From NCBI GenBank assembly GCA_002189035.1, contig NEEC01000015.1:2480001-2544000 (forward strand): 64,000 nt of DNA, given 5' to 3'. Shown here piece after piece: positions 23,495 through 34,651 of the stretch. Under the pieces are notes generated by a model. It searched no databases. It saw nothing but the letters and a program-made list of their open reading frames with translations, and was not told the DNA's origin. The position numbers were made by a program, and so were the translations under genes. Source of the DNA: Utricularia gibba. Its lineage: Eukaryota > Streptophyta > Magnoliopsida > Lamiales > Lentibulariaceae. Each line of letters starts with the position of its first letter. Within the stretch, counting starts at the first letter, position 1.

Positions 23495-24435
23495 AGATTA
23501 CCGGAGAGAATCATACACTTTCAACTGAATACTTATATACCTGAAGAAATAATCCTGTACACGAATGACTGAGCAATTTAGCAACTTGAAAGGCGCCGGC
23601 AGTTGGCCGGCGGAAGAGATGAAATTCCAGAGTACTTGACCAGTGGCCGCGTGTCCATCGACCTTGGAGAAAAAGAAAAGAATATTTGACTTTTCCCCCT
23701 CGCGAGTTCTCGTCTATTCTACACTCACCCCTAGATTCTTCTTTAATTGTATGTTGGCCCCTCACTAGCGCCTGTTCTACAATATTTACCAAAATATAAT
23801 CACTCCCCTACATGGGGCTTGGGTATGCTGGCAGTTCCGGAGGGCGCCTGCATAAATTATTCTCGAGGTAGAAAAAACTGAAGTTCGTTGATACTCTTTA
23901 CGACAGTTTCTAGGTTTTTCAACGCTACTCCGATTCCACTCCTTTATCCTGCAAAATTGAAGGTATTACTCTTCATTTCGCTTTGGTCAATCCTACTGTG
24001 CTTGTACCGGTCGTTGATCATGTGCTTTGATTTTGATACTGTGATCTTTATAGTTCTCTTTTTCTGTGTCACCGGATCTGTGCTCCTGTCCTGTGCATTC
24101 ATTTTTCTTTGTTTCAGTTCGTGTTTGATGATTTGTCTTAAAACGTTGTACTGGTTTAGTTGTTCGCTTGAAAGGTGAAGCTCTTGCTCTGTTGAGATTT
24201 TTTTTTTTTTTTTTTTTTTTTGCGGTGCTTTGTGACGTGGATGTGTTGATCAATAGCTCTCATTTTCTACTTCGTATATTTGTCGTTCCATTTTTATTAT
24301 TTATCTTTAGGTAATATAAAATTAATGAATATGGATTTTCGAGTAAGGCGTGGTTATATCTGATTGTTCTTGTGGTTGCTAGGGGACATGGCTATTTCTA
24401 ACATCATGTGATCCTTTAGAGTGCAAGTGTCCCCA
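23495..24435. other. TRF-like 3' flank and GRAS gene 5' leader
   Basis: 3' flank of the telomere-binding gene, then (from about 23880) a probable spliced 5' leader of the GRAS gene with a T24 tract at 24198-24221. An acceptor-like TTTAG at 24415-24419 precedes the GRAS start by 16 bases. No coding sequence apart from a possible small upstream ORF at 24388-24411. Confidence 0.45.
24198..24221. repeat. T24 homopolymer in the GRAS 5' region
   Basis: Twenty-four consecutive T residues, probably inside a 5' UTR intron. Its length is likely to be variable or uncertain in the assembly. Confidence 0.9.
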
Positions 24436-26687
24436 ATGGATCCCGACTAGGTGAAATTGTTCAATCCTCCAATGGATATAAACCTGATGGCTATGAGTTT
24501 TTCACTTCTTATGATCATTCCGAGTACCCTGCCAACGGCATCAACCATGATTTGGGTCTTAAATTTTTGGATGTCTCGTTCTTACAAACAAGCCCAGATC
24601 CTCATATGTTTGCTCCGTCTTCAACCGCGGGTTATGAAATGGAGTCACCTGATGACCAAGACTCCGATGAAGTGCTAAAGTTCCTTAACATGATTTTGGT
24701 TGAAGAGAACTTGGAGGAGAGGCCTAGCATGTTTTATGATCCGCTTGCCTTGCAAGCCACCGAGAGGTCCTTGTATGAGGTCCTTGGCCAAGATTACCCA
24801 CCTTCACATTACAACCCTGATATCTATACTGACCAGCCATCTGATAGCCCTGAAAGTGTCATTGCGAATTCCAGTGGGGGTGTGAGCAGCAGCAATGCTG
24901 GTAGTAGTTCTATAGATCATCAATGGACTCTGGATCCTGGTGAATGTAGCTCTACATTGGAACAAGGTCATCAACAGGGTGCATCCAATATTTTTGTTCA
25001 GGAAGTTTCACGATCTGAACCAGCCCTTAAAAATCCCTTCCAGGTTCAGAGCAATCCTGATACCTTGAACTCCTTTGATAGCCCAGATTTAATAAAGAAT
25101 TTCTTCAGCAGCAGCGAGTCCATTTCACAGTTCAAGAAGGGCATGGAAGAAGCCAGTAAGTTTCTTCCAACGAATAATCAGTTGATTATTGATTTGGATC
25201 AGTATACATTGCCTCCAAAATTAGAAGACGTGCCCGTGGCTGCTGTTAAAGTAGAGAATGATGAAATTAATGAACCTTCTAATTCCATTAGGAGAAGGAA
25301 ATATACTTTTTCCGAGGATGAAAACTCAGAGAATTTAGAGCGAAGTAGTAAACAATCTGCGATTCATGTTGACGAAGCTGAACTTTCTGAATATTTTGAT
25401 AGGGTTCTGCTCTGTAATGAGGGTAAAGCTTCAGAACATTGTACCAGGCAGGCAAAATTGCCTAGTTCTGAGAAGGCTTCAATGCAAGGAGTTCTAGAAA
25501 ATGTTTCCAACGGGAAATCGCAAACCAAGACGATTGATAGTGATGGGGATACTGTGGACCTCCGGACCCTTTTAATTACCTGTGCTCAAGCTGTTGCTGC
25601 AGATGACAGAAGAACTGCGTATGAACAATTAAAACAAATAGATCAACACTCATCACCGACTGGAGGTGTCTACCAGAGGTTGGCCCATGTATTTGCTAGT
25701 GGTCTTCGAGCACGCTTAGGTGGCAATGGAAACCAACTCTGTGCATCTCTGACTCACCGGAAGATGACAGCTTTTGAAAAGTTAAAGGCGTATCAAGTTT
25801 TCCTCTGTGCTTGTCCACTCAAGAAGTTGCCTATTTTATTTGCTAATAAGATGATTGGTTTAGCTGCTGGGGAAGCCCATACTCTCCACATCGTTGATTT
25901 TGGTATACTCTATGGTTTCCAGTGGCCTATACTTATTCAGCACCTTTCAGAAAGACCTGGTGGCCCTCCCAAGTTGCGCATCACAGGAATAGACCTTCCC
26001 CAACCAGGCTTTAGACCTGCTGAGAGAATAGAGGAGACAGGACGACGCTTGGGTAAGTACTGTGAACGTTTTGGTGTCCCATTTGAGTACCAGGCTATTG
26101 CTACACAAAACTGGGAGAACATTAAACTAGAAGACTTAAAGATCGTCAGGGATGAAGTTGTTGCTGTTAATTGCTTATTCCGGCTTGGCCTGCTCCTTGA
26201 TGAGACCGTTGTTGTTGATAGTCCAAGAGATAAGCTTCTGAAATTGATAAGGAAAATGAAGCCTGATATATACGTGAACGTGGTCACCAATGGGTCTTTC
26301 AGTGCACCATTTTTCGTCACCCGTTTCAAGGAGGCTCTCTTCTACTACTCGGCACTATTTGACATGTTCGATGCCACCATACCCCGTGACAACACAGAGA
26401 GGATAGACTTAGAGCAAGATTTCCTTGGGCGTGAGGTCATAAACGTAATTGCCTGCGAAGGTGCTGAAAGGACTGAAAGACCTGAGACCTACAAGCAGTG
26501 GCATGCCCGCCATGTCAGAGCTGGCTTCAAACCTTTCCCAATGAATGCAGCCATAATGAAGAAACTGAGGAATAAGAATGCAACTGCATATCATAAGGAT
26601 TTTCTGTTTGATGAAGATGGAAACTGGATGTTGCAGGGATGGAAAGGCAGGATCATTTGTGCAACCTCTTGCTGGGTTCCTTCATAG
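24436..26687 (+). CDS. SCL14-like: GRAS-family transcriptional regulator, SCL14-type, with apparent frameshift after the start
   Basis: One coding exon. The GRAS frame is open to the TAG/stop at 26685-26687 with family landmarks: N-terminal EVLKFLNMILVEENLEERP, FKKGMEEASKFLPTNNQL, KQSAIHVDEAELSEYFDRVL, VDLRTLLITCAQAVAADDRR (LHR I), the VHIID-type HIVDFGILYGFQWP, LRITGIDLPQPGFRPAERI, PFYRE and SAW-type regions ending LQGWKGRIICATSCWVPS. SCL14 proteins partner TGA factors in xenobiotic and stress responses in the nucleus. The natural start ATG at 24436 reads MDPD then stop. One extra C in the CCC at 24442-24444 gives MDPRLGEIVQSSNGYKPDGY in the GRAS frame, matching the usual MDPRLRGF-like start and 750 residues. 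As written, the first in-frame ATG is at 24606. Confidence 0.93.
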
Positions 26688-27848
26688 CTCTCTTCCCAAT
26701 ATGACGCCTCCATTTCTTCAGTTGAACTGCGGGTGCATGCGCGTGTTTAACATCCATGTAATAAGACGTGGACGCGTCGCTCCGCAACCAGAGGTGGGGA
26801 AGGTAGGTTCTTCTTGATGTATGGTATGGAGTAGTTGGAGCAGTGCATTCTACGAATGCGCCTTGTGCTGTTTACACGTATATGTAGTGTTGCTGAGTGG
26901 TTGTAGTCTTCCCTCGGGGTAATATCGTCTTTTCCAGAAGTAACCACCCATCCGTTGTCCATAGCTGAAGTTCAGATCCTGATACCTAAAACCAGGGGCC
27001 GTTGGGTGGCCACGTGTTAAACGAGGACTCTACCCACGTGGACCCAGTCAGCCATTCATCGCCTTCCACGCCTTCGTTTTCTCAACTAGGTTTGTTAAGT
27101 GATTGAAATCAGTTAGTCGGTTTTCGACAATCGGTTTTAGGATTTAAAAATTAATTTTCTTAAAATAAAAAAATTAAAAAGATTAATAAGATTTTCAAGA
27201 ATTTTAATACTAAAGTAATTAAATGCTTTCATATATTCGTCTAAAATCTTTGGTCTCTATACGTTTATTAATATAAATACATAAAATATTCATGTTTAAA
27301 TGTAATTAATATTATGTTACTAATGTTTAATATTAATATTTTTAATATTACTTATTATAATTTTTTTCAAAATAGATAATTTATTTTGATAATCATTGTT
27401 TAAGTAGTCAAAATCGGATTCGATCCATGAATACCGGATTTAAACAGAACCGACTTTATTATACTGGCGATAAGAACTGGGTGACTAATGAAGTCCTTTT
27501 GGATAACTTCATGTGCTCCCGCCCAGGTACGGCCGACGAAGAGGAGTGCTCCACTCCAAAGTGCGGCGATGTCCGGAGGAATCCACCGAAGAGCGGCTAC
27601 TTCCAGCCGCCGGATTTAGAGCTTCTTTTCACGTTACGCCCACCCAGGTCTGAGTGCGTGGATCCCATTAGTGGTTGAATATTTTTCTTCTCGTTGATTG
27701 ATCTCATTCCGGCGATGAATGAGATGGATGACCGCGTAGCGTGTCTGTGATGCAAGCATTTTGACAAACACTTGCCGTGCACAGGCAGCAATGATGGAAT
27801 GATCATAGACAACAAGCGTACAGAACAAATCCTAGGTTTACATCGGTG
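26688..27848. other. GRAS 3' flank and AT-rich spacer
   Basis: The first 250 bases are probable GRAS 3' UTR. 27070-27420 is very AT-rich. 27427-27678 holds an open frame described separately. 27680-27848 is the 3' flank of the ZIP gene. Confidence 0.5.
27427..27678 (+). pseudogene. Possible SIAMESE-related (SMR) CDK-inhibitor-like remnant
   Basis: An 83-codon open frame stands out from its AT-rich surroundings by its GC content. Its second half contains EEECSTPKCG and then GYFQPPDLELLFTL with RPPR. SMR-type cyclin-dependent kinase inhibitors have a CxTP segment near the N-terminus and a C-terminal FFxPPDLExxF block. The middle of the family (the IPxxxxCPPAP stretch) is missing here and the first 35 codons look unrelated. 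I infer an old, truncated copy or one exon of an unannotated small gene. It could also be chance. Confidence 0.3.
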
Positions 27849-28883
27849 TCAATAGTCCCATATCATGACAATGGCGATGAGTGCAACGCCGAGCAGCACA
27901 GCCAGAAATTTGAAGAAGGGAGTGTCCAACCGGGACTCGTTCTGTGGTTTAAACCCTTTGGCGATCAAATGGTTTACGGCTACGTAGATGAATATTCCGC
28001 AGGCGAGACCCATGGTGATGGCGTATGTCCAATCCGCGGTTGCACCTTGGCTCGTAGCATCCAGGGCGATGCCGATCGCCACCCCCACCGGACTCGAGAT
28101 GGCAAAGGCGAACGAGTAGGCCGCCGTCGTTAGGAGTGGCCTCGTTGGAAGCATCTTTAACAGAGCGATTCCCATGGCGATTGCTGCGAACACTTTGTGG
28201 AGACAGATGACCCATAGCCCCTTCCACGCATCTGCTTCCGAGGCTGAAATGCACAGATTTCAATCAAGGATGATGGCAGCAGTACTCCTACAAGCTCTAG
28301 CTAGAAGACTTACACGAAACTCCGACTGCAATGCCTTCGAAGACAGAGTGGAAACACAAGGCGAGTATCAAAAGAATGGTGTCGCCAAAGGAAGTAGTCT
28401 TGAGGAACATGGCATGCTTAGCATCCTCATCTTCATCCCCATTCACACCCTGCTCCTGCACTCTCCGTTCCCTCCCTTCTGCTTTGCTGGTAACGTGTGA
28501 GACCACCACATCGCTGAACATGGTCATCATGTACCCTGCCGCAGCCAGCATGAAGGAAAAAGGATAGCCGTTGGTAGTAAGATCAGCAAACGTTGAAGTG
28601 GAATCACTCAAGAAATGGATCAGCGCCGTCGCGAGGAAGATCCCGGCGGCGAATTGAGTACCAGTAGAAGAAAAGTCTCGTTCCATCGGAAGAAATAAGG
28701 GGAAACACCACTAACGAATGTGGCGATGAAAAAGATAATCAAGCAGTACACCTTGACCAGGATCAATCCCCGGGAGCGCAAATTCACGGTGCTGTCGCCG
28801 CCTCCGTCGTCGCCGGAGATGAACAAACATTGGGCGATTAATGCCAAGAGAATGATGAAGAAAGTTGAGTCCCGTGAAGCCAT
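27849..28883 (-). CDS. ZIP-family zinc/metal transporter (ZIP2/ZIP11-like), with apparent frameshift
   Basis: Two predicted exons on the minus strand: 28883-28314 and 28243-27849; the donor is the consensus GTAAGT. A signal peptide precedes [15 protein letters not shown]. Eight membrane segments fit the family, with a variable cytosolic loop (about residues 130-165) that is Glu/Asp-rich rather than His-rich. Conserved blocks are [10 protein letters not shown], the TM4 metal-site region [45 protein letters not shown] and [16 protein letters not shown]2/11 proteins move Zn or Mn across the plasma membrane or tonoplast. The frame breaks at RWNETFLLL: one extra G at 28661-28662 gives [20 protein letters not shown], the TM2 signature, and the downstream phase then fits, giving 321 residues. 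The gene is divergent from CRR2 with 380 bp between starts. Confidence 0.92.
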
Positions 28884-29263
28884 TCGTGGTGAAACACCGG
28901 TGGTGATAGCCGAATATAATCGTACAAAGCGTTGATAGTTCAATGGGCATTGCAGTACAGATTTGAACGTGGGGTATTTGTACTGCACATGAACCCCGTC
29001 TGCAGTTGACTTTGTACTGCACATCCAATTATAAATCCTGGAATGGATATTTATGCCTGCCGTAAAGCGCGTCATCTTCTAAATTCGAAATAATATGAAT
29101 TATTTTATTGTAAATCGCGATCTGATAAAAATATCTGTCGTCATCTTCATCCAGATTTATCTGATTTTTTTTTTTGGAAAAAAGGGTAATCCAAAGCTGC
29201 CTGGAAAAACCTACCGTGGAATCCTTTTTTTTTTTTTTTTTTTGAACATGTGAAGCATTCCTG
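28884..29263. promoter_or_regulatory. Short divergent promoter shared by ZIP and CRR2-like genes
   Basis: 380 bases separate the two start codons. The segment is AT-rich on the CRR2 side and contains T runs at about 29163-29175 and 29226-29243. Both 5' UTRs must fit in here, so the core promoters probably overlap or abut. No clear TATA box was identified. Confidence 0.55.
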
Positions 29264-31210
29264 ATGTCCCAAGCTCCTATCTCTTATCGTCTTCCATTTC
29301 CCGTATCCCGAAGGGTCTCCGTCGCTTGCTTGCCTTCTCCTCAGGCTGCCATACTTCCTGAATCCAACTCTGCTACCAGCAAAATCTCGTTAATTCAGTC
29401 ACTCTGCAAAAAGGGCCAACTAAAACAAGCTTTACAGTTGTTATCTCAGGAGGAAAACCCAGCCCAGCATTCTTATGAGCTTCTCGTACAGTCTTGTTTA
29501 GAGAACAGCTCTCTCTCCGACGCGGTTTTGGTTCACGAGACCATTATCGATAATGGGTTTCACCAAGATCCTTTCTTGGCGACCAAGCTTATTGACATGT
29601 ACGCACAACTTGATGCTTTGGATTATGCACGCAAGGTGTTCGGCGAAATTAGGCGGAGAACGATATACGTGTGGAATGCCATTTTTCGCGCTTTATGTTT
29701 AGGGGGTCATGGTGAAGAGGCTCTTAATTTGTACAGGAGAATGAACGCGACCGGGATGCCTGCTGATAGCTTTACCTATACGTATGCTCTTAAAGCTTGC
29801 GTTGTTCCGGAATTCAACCGTTGTTTACTACAGCAAGGAAGAGAAGTTCATGCGAGTGTTCTGAGGCATGGACATGAAAGTGATGTTCATGTAATGACTA
29901 CTTTGGTGAATATGTATGCGAACTACGGGTGTGTAGAGGATGCAAGTTTCGTGTTCTCTTCGATGCAGCAGAAAAATATCGTTTCTTGGAGTGCTATGAT
30001 TGCATGCTTTGCCAAAAACGGCAGACCCCGTGAAGCATTGGAGCTTTTCTGGGACATGGTTCTTGAAAATGATAATATGTTGCCCAATTCGGTTACCATG
30101 GTGACTGTTCTCCAGGCATGTGCCGCACTATCTGCCTTGGAGCAGGGGAAGTTGATTCATTGCTACATACTTAGAAGAGGTCTCCATTTAAGTTTGCCTG
30201 TTATGAGTTCCCTTGTGACATTCTATGCAAGGTGTGGAGAACTTGAAACGAGCAAAAGAATTTTCGATCGTATAGACAACAAGGATGTGGTTTCTTGGAA
30301 TTCCATGATTTCAGGTTACGGGATGAATGGCTTGGGATCAGAAGCCGTTCTCCTCTTCGAAGAGATGTTACAGCAGGGTGTCTCCCCAAGTCCAGTATCA
30401 TTTATCAGTGTTTTAGGGGCTTGTAGCCATTCAGGACTTGTTGATAAAGGGAAAATGATATTTGATTCAATGGTGAAGGTACACGGAATCATCCCCACAG
30501 AAGAGCATTATGCCTGTCTCGTCGATCTTTTAGGCAGAGCTAACCGTTTGGATGAGGCAGCAAGAGTAATAGAAGAGATGGATGCTGAGCCCGGAGCTAA
30601 AGTCTGGGGATCACTTCTTGGTTCCTGCAGAATTCACAACAATGTAGAACTAGCTGAGATGGCAAGTGAAAGGCTTTTCGAACTGGAGCCCGAAAATGCA
30701 GGTAACTACGTGCTTCTAGCTGACATATACTCTGAGGCAGAACAGTGGGATGATGTCAAAAGAATAAAGAAGCTTTTGGAATCAAGGGCCTTAAAGAAAG
30801 TATCCGGTTGTAGCTGGATAGAAGTGAAAAGGAAAGTTTACTCCCTCAGGTCTGTGGATGAGCTAAATCCACAAATCGAGCAAATCCATGCTTTGCTTGT
30901 GAACTTATCAAGGGAGATGATGGAGAAAGGGTATGTCCCTGAGACTAAAGCCGTTCTTTATGATCTTGACACCATGGAGAAACAGAGGATCCTTCTGGGC
31001 CACAGTGAGAAGTTAGCAGTTGCATTTGGGTTGATAAACTGCAGTAAAGGGGAGACCATAAGGATTACAAAGAATCTGAGGCTATGTGAAGACTGCCATT
31101 CTTTTACCAAGTTCATTTCCAAGTTTGCTGATAGAGAAATCTTTGTCCGGGATATCAACCGCCATCATCGTTTCAAAGATGGGGAGTGCTCCTGCATGGA
31201 TTACTGGTAG
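29264..31210 (+). CDS. CRR2: DYW-type pentatricopeptide repeat protein, CRR2 orthologue
   Basis: A single exon of 648 codons, intact. A likely plastid transit peptide (about residues 1-40) is followed by LIQSLCKKGQLKQALQLLSQ, about a dozen P, L and S repeats (about 45-510), E/E+ motifs (about 440-530, e.g. KVWGSLLGSCRIHNNVELAE), and a C-terminal DYW domain with the deaminase-like HSEKLAVAFGLI (His-x-Glu), CEDCH and the last residues CSCMDYW. It aligns along its whole length with Arabidopsis CRR2 as I recall it, including the N-terminal phrase RTIYVWNAIFRAL. CRR2 is needed for intergenic cleavage between rps7 and ndhB transcripts in chloroplasts and thus for the NDH complex. The final Trp codon is followed at once by TAG. 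It is divergent from the ZIP gene. Confidence 0.95.
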   Translation: MSQAPISYRLPFPVSRRVSVACLPSPQAAILPESNSATSKISLIQSLCKKGQLKQALQLLSQEENPAQHSYELLVQSCLENSSLSDAVLVHETIIDNGFHQDPFLATKLIDMYAQLDALDYARKVFGEIRRRTIYVWNAIFRALCLGGHGEEALNLYRRMNATGMPADSFTYTYALKACVVPEFNRCLLQQGREVHASVLRHGHESDVHVMTTLVNMYANYGCVEDASFVFSSMQQKNIVSWSAMIACFAKNGRPREALELFWDMVLENDNMLPNSVTMVTVLQACAALSALEQGKLIHCYILRRGLHLSLPVMSSLVTFYARCGELETSKRIFDRIDNKDVVSWNSMISGYGMNGLGSEAVLLFEEMLQQGVSPSPVSFISVLGACSHSGLVDKGKMIFDSMVKVHGIIPTEEHYACLVDLLGRANRLDEAARVIEEMDAEPGAKVWGSLLGSCRIHNNVELAEMASERLFELEPENAGNYVLLADIYSEAEQWDDVKRIKKLLESRALKKVSGCSWIEVKRKVYSLRSVDELNPQIEQIHALLVNLSREMMEKGYVPETKAVLYDLDTMEKQRILLGHSEKLAVAFGLINCSKGETIRITKNLRLCEDCHSFTKFISKFADREIFVRDINRHHRFKDGECSCMDYW

Positions 31211-31631
31211 CAAGAATCAACATTCAGATAGATGACATGAATGGAGTTTTTTTTTTTACATATCAGATAGCAGGAATGAAAATCAAATGAGCTTTTTTTG
31301 AGATTATGATCTGGGCTTCCAGTTTTTGGGCTATTGTGTGGCCCAATTAAAGAGGCCCAGACACAAGGGTTATATAAGGGCTTTTCGGACCGTCTGATTT
31401 TTCCACGTGGAGTGAGAGGAAGGGAAACGGATGCAAACCTATTTATATACCACTCTTTAATAATCCTTTTCCGTTCCGCTTCATTTCTCTCGTCTCTACG
31501 CCGCTGGGTATTTCTCGCTCTGCCAAACCTTGTTATTCTCCGGGAATTCGTGTTGATCAACGCGCCATCAGTTTGAGAGTATTGAATTCATCTGTTTTGG
31601 TTTTTATAATACTCTTTGGAGACTTTCAAGG
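31211..31631. promoter_or_regulatory. TFIIA promoter with four site II motifs and a TATA box
   Basis: Site II (TGGGCY/RGCCCA) motifs lie at 31312-31317, 31327-31332, 31340-31345 and 31354-31359. A TATATAA box is at 31373-31379, and a second TATA-like sequence near 31440. The TFIIA start codon is at 31632. This arrangement is typical of housekeeping plant promoters. The segment also includes the CRR2 3' UTR. Confidence 0.65.
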
Positions 31632-34600
31632 ATGGCGAGTTCTGCCACGAGCAACGTTTATGTCCATGTTATCGAAGACGTTATCAACAAGGTTCGCGAG
31701 GAGTTTATCAGCAATGGCGGGCCGGGAGAGGAAGTTTTGAATGAGCTCCAAATGGTAATGGGCTTTTTATTCTTATTTGTTGATTGGGTGAGTTTGCTGT
31801 TCCCCTTAGGGTTCTGGGGAATTTGAATTCCAAGTCCGCTTGGTGGGTTTTTTTGCGGTATTTCTTGATTCTAATAATGGCCTATTCGAAGTCGTGAGTA
31901 TCGATTTCGATTGTAGTTGGAGTTGTGGCGATGATGATGTTTTATTTTGAACGTACATTCACAGTTATGGGAAGCCAAAATGATGCAAGCTGGTGCAATC
32001 TTGGGTCCCATTGATCGCTCTGCAGCGCAACAACGGCCAGCAGCAGGTGCCCCGTTTACTCCCAATCCAGTGCATGATCTTAACGTTCCCTATGAAGGCT
32101 CAGAGGAGTATGAAACGCCCACAGCTGATATGCTGTTCCCCCCGGTTAGAATATCGCATTCTGTATACTCAATGTTATGTCCTCGAACTGAAAATTTTTT
32201 TTCTCTTCGTTATATTCTTAATCCATGGCCAGACTCCACTACAAACACCGATGCAGACACCGCTTCCGGGAAGTGGACAAACTCCACTCCCTGGAATGGT
32301 TCAGACACCTCTTCCTGGAAGCGAGAGTAGCTCCTTGTACAATATTCCTACTGGCAGCACCCCCATTACCCCTGGTGAGTATTTGTCGACCAATGAAAAC
32401 GGTGGCACTCCTGATGTACGAGCTGGCCCTGGTAGACCTAGTCCACAGATGGTATCTCCAACTATTATCTTTCTTTTGTTCTCTATAATTTTATGCTTAT
32501 ATCCATGACACCAACAATGTAATTTCGTGTATTGTTTTCTTCATACAGTACATTCCAGTTTTTCTTTTGGATTGATATTTAAAATACTTCCTGCAGCAGC
32601 CACCTTCATCTTGGATTACTCAAAGGCCTCCTTTAGATGTGAATGTGGGTAAGTCTGATGACGCATAGTGGTATGGAATATGCAACTTTGGAGAACAAAA
32701 AAAAAAAAAAATGAAAGATAGGATTCAGAGATGATAACTAGTAGAATGCAACTTGGTAGTGCCTGTTTTCTTGTTCTAAAATGCCTTCCATTTCCAGCCT
32801 ATGTGGAAGGTCGGGAAGAGAGTGAGCGAGGAGCCCTCAGCGGTCAGCCCACAACTCAGGTGACTGAGGAGGGTTCCATTTCTGAGGTGTCTATGTGCAT
32901 TCTCACCTAAAAAAACGTTTTAGATGCAAGTTTGTTTGATTTCTAAGATTCAGCAACGATTTAATTGATTTCTTGTATGTCAACTGATTGATTGAGGAAT
33001 GTGATTAGAGCCTAATTAAGAACTTGCGGTGGTTTCCATTTGATTGTGTTCCATACGTAATGCATTTGAGCTGGAGTGTTAACAATATCATTTTATATCA
33101 GGATTTCTTCATGAACTCTGGGAAACGGAAAAGGGAGGAGCTACCTCCTAATTACCGTGCTGGTGGGTACATCCCACAGCAGGATGGAGCGGGAGATTTC
33201 TTGCCAGATAAGGTGAACGAATCTTTTTTGAGTTGTACATTGCATCACTGATCAATCACTGAATAATATGGAGTATATTTTCTAGTCATTTGCTACATCT
33301 TTGAGAAGCATCTCAGTTTTGTCACACATTAGAACTTAAATAATCCAAAAGAATATACACGCGCTCATAATCAGTTTTTATTGACAAGATGCCCCTGATG
33401 TGTTCACACATTCTGAATTGCTTGTTGCTGACTGTCCACAGAGTTGCTTGTCTAAGTGAAACCATAGGGCATCCTCGAAACTTCCTTTTAGACCACTCTC
33501 ATTTACATTACGATATGTTGACAGCGTTCTAAATGATTGTTAAACATTTCTTGTGCTCCGCTCAGATTGTCCAAAGACATTCACAAGTATCCGCTCTTGG
33601 GAAATCTTCCGGGCTACCTCAGTTGGATGGCCCATTACCTGACCCATATGATGATGTTCTCTCTACACCAAGTGTAAGTTACTTTTCACAATCATGCCCC
33701 TGTTTCTTACTCGTGGTGATATAGGGTCCAAACAGTGTACATCATGGTTTATTCTGAAGCTATATCTGAAGCAAACCATGTAGATTATGTTCTATATATG
33801 AAGAAGTGAATCTTGTTAAGGGAACTGAGTAAATATGCTTGACTGGCTTACGGTTCATTTTATTGCCAGTGTTAAGGGCCTCAGTATGTGCTTGGTTATC
33901 TTACCTTTATTTTTCCAAATGTCTCATAGGTTCTGGAATATATTTCCAATAGTTGTTTGAACTATCTGTCGGGTTTCATGTTTGAACCTCTTATTCTGAC
34001 TACTATCTCTCCTGCTTCCTTTCTTTTTTCAAACCATTTGCCTTTAATAAATTTCTTTGTACTCCCGCGACAATGGCCTGGTGGTCTTTCAGATCTACAA
34101 TTATCAAGGAGGTGTCAATGAAGACTACAACATAGTAAACACACCTGCCCCAAATGGTAACATAAAGCATCTAATTGTACCAAAAGTCTACGTCCCAGTA
34201 TTTAAATAACTTGACCTTTCTAGAGATGCATGCAGTGGCAACTCCTGCTCCTGTTCCAAATGATGCTGGTGATGAGGACGACGATGATGAACCATTGAAT
34301 GAAGCTGATGATGATGATGAAGATTTGGATAGCGTAAACCAAGGGGAGGATCTGAATATCACTCATTTGGTTCTAGCTCAGTTTGACAAGGTATCTGGAT
34401 GAATGTCTACTCATTATCTGTCTATGGAGCCACGCTATTGCATTATTGTGTGTCAATTCAGGTCACAAGAACAAAGAGCAGGTGGAAATGCACCTTGAAG
34501 GACGGCATCATGCACATAAACAACAAGGACATTTTGTTCAACAAGGTACCTTCTGTCCAAGGGAGAAGTTCCTCGTTTCTTTGCCTAAGGACACAACAGC

Positions 34601-34651
34601 TGAAATTTTGTCTTTTCCCTTTTCCAGGCGACCGGAGAGTTCGACTTCTGA
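31632..34651 (+). CDS. TFIIA-L: Transcription initiation factor IIA large subunit (alpha/beta)
   Basis: Predicted exons include 31632-31754, 31965-32144, 32233-32451, and short exons near 32597-32649, 32799-32859, 33102-33211, 33567-33673, 34095-34155, 34224-34390, 34462-34545 and 34628-34651. The N-terminus NVYVHVIEDVINKVREEF and VLNELQMLWEAKMMQAGA form the conserved alpha four-helix part. The middle has TPLQTP/TPLPG repeats (about residues 102-130). An acidic run of Asp/Glu precedes the beta part, which has NITHLVLAQFDKVTRTKSRW and KDGIMHINNKDILFNKATGE ending in FDF. It pairs with the small gamma subunit and stabilises TBP on TATA promoters in the nucleus. The frame is consistent across the exons checked. 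Confidence 0.93.

Noticed and set aside
28260-28316. A further ZIP frameshift at the intron junction
   Set aside because: An apparent phase clash disappears when the consensus GTAAGT donor at 28313 is used instead of the upstream GT.
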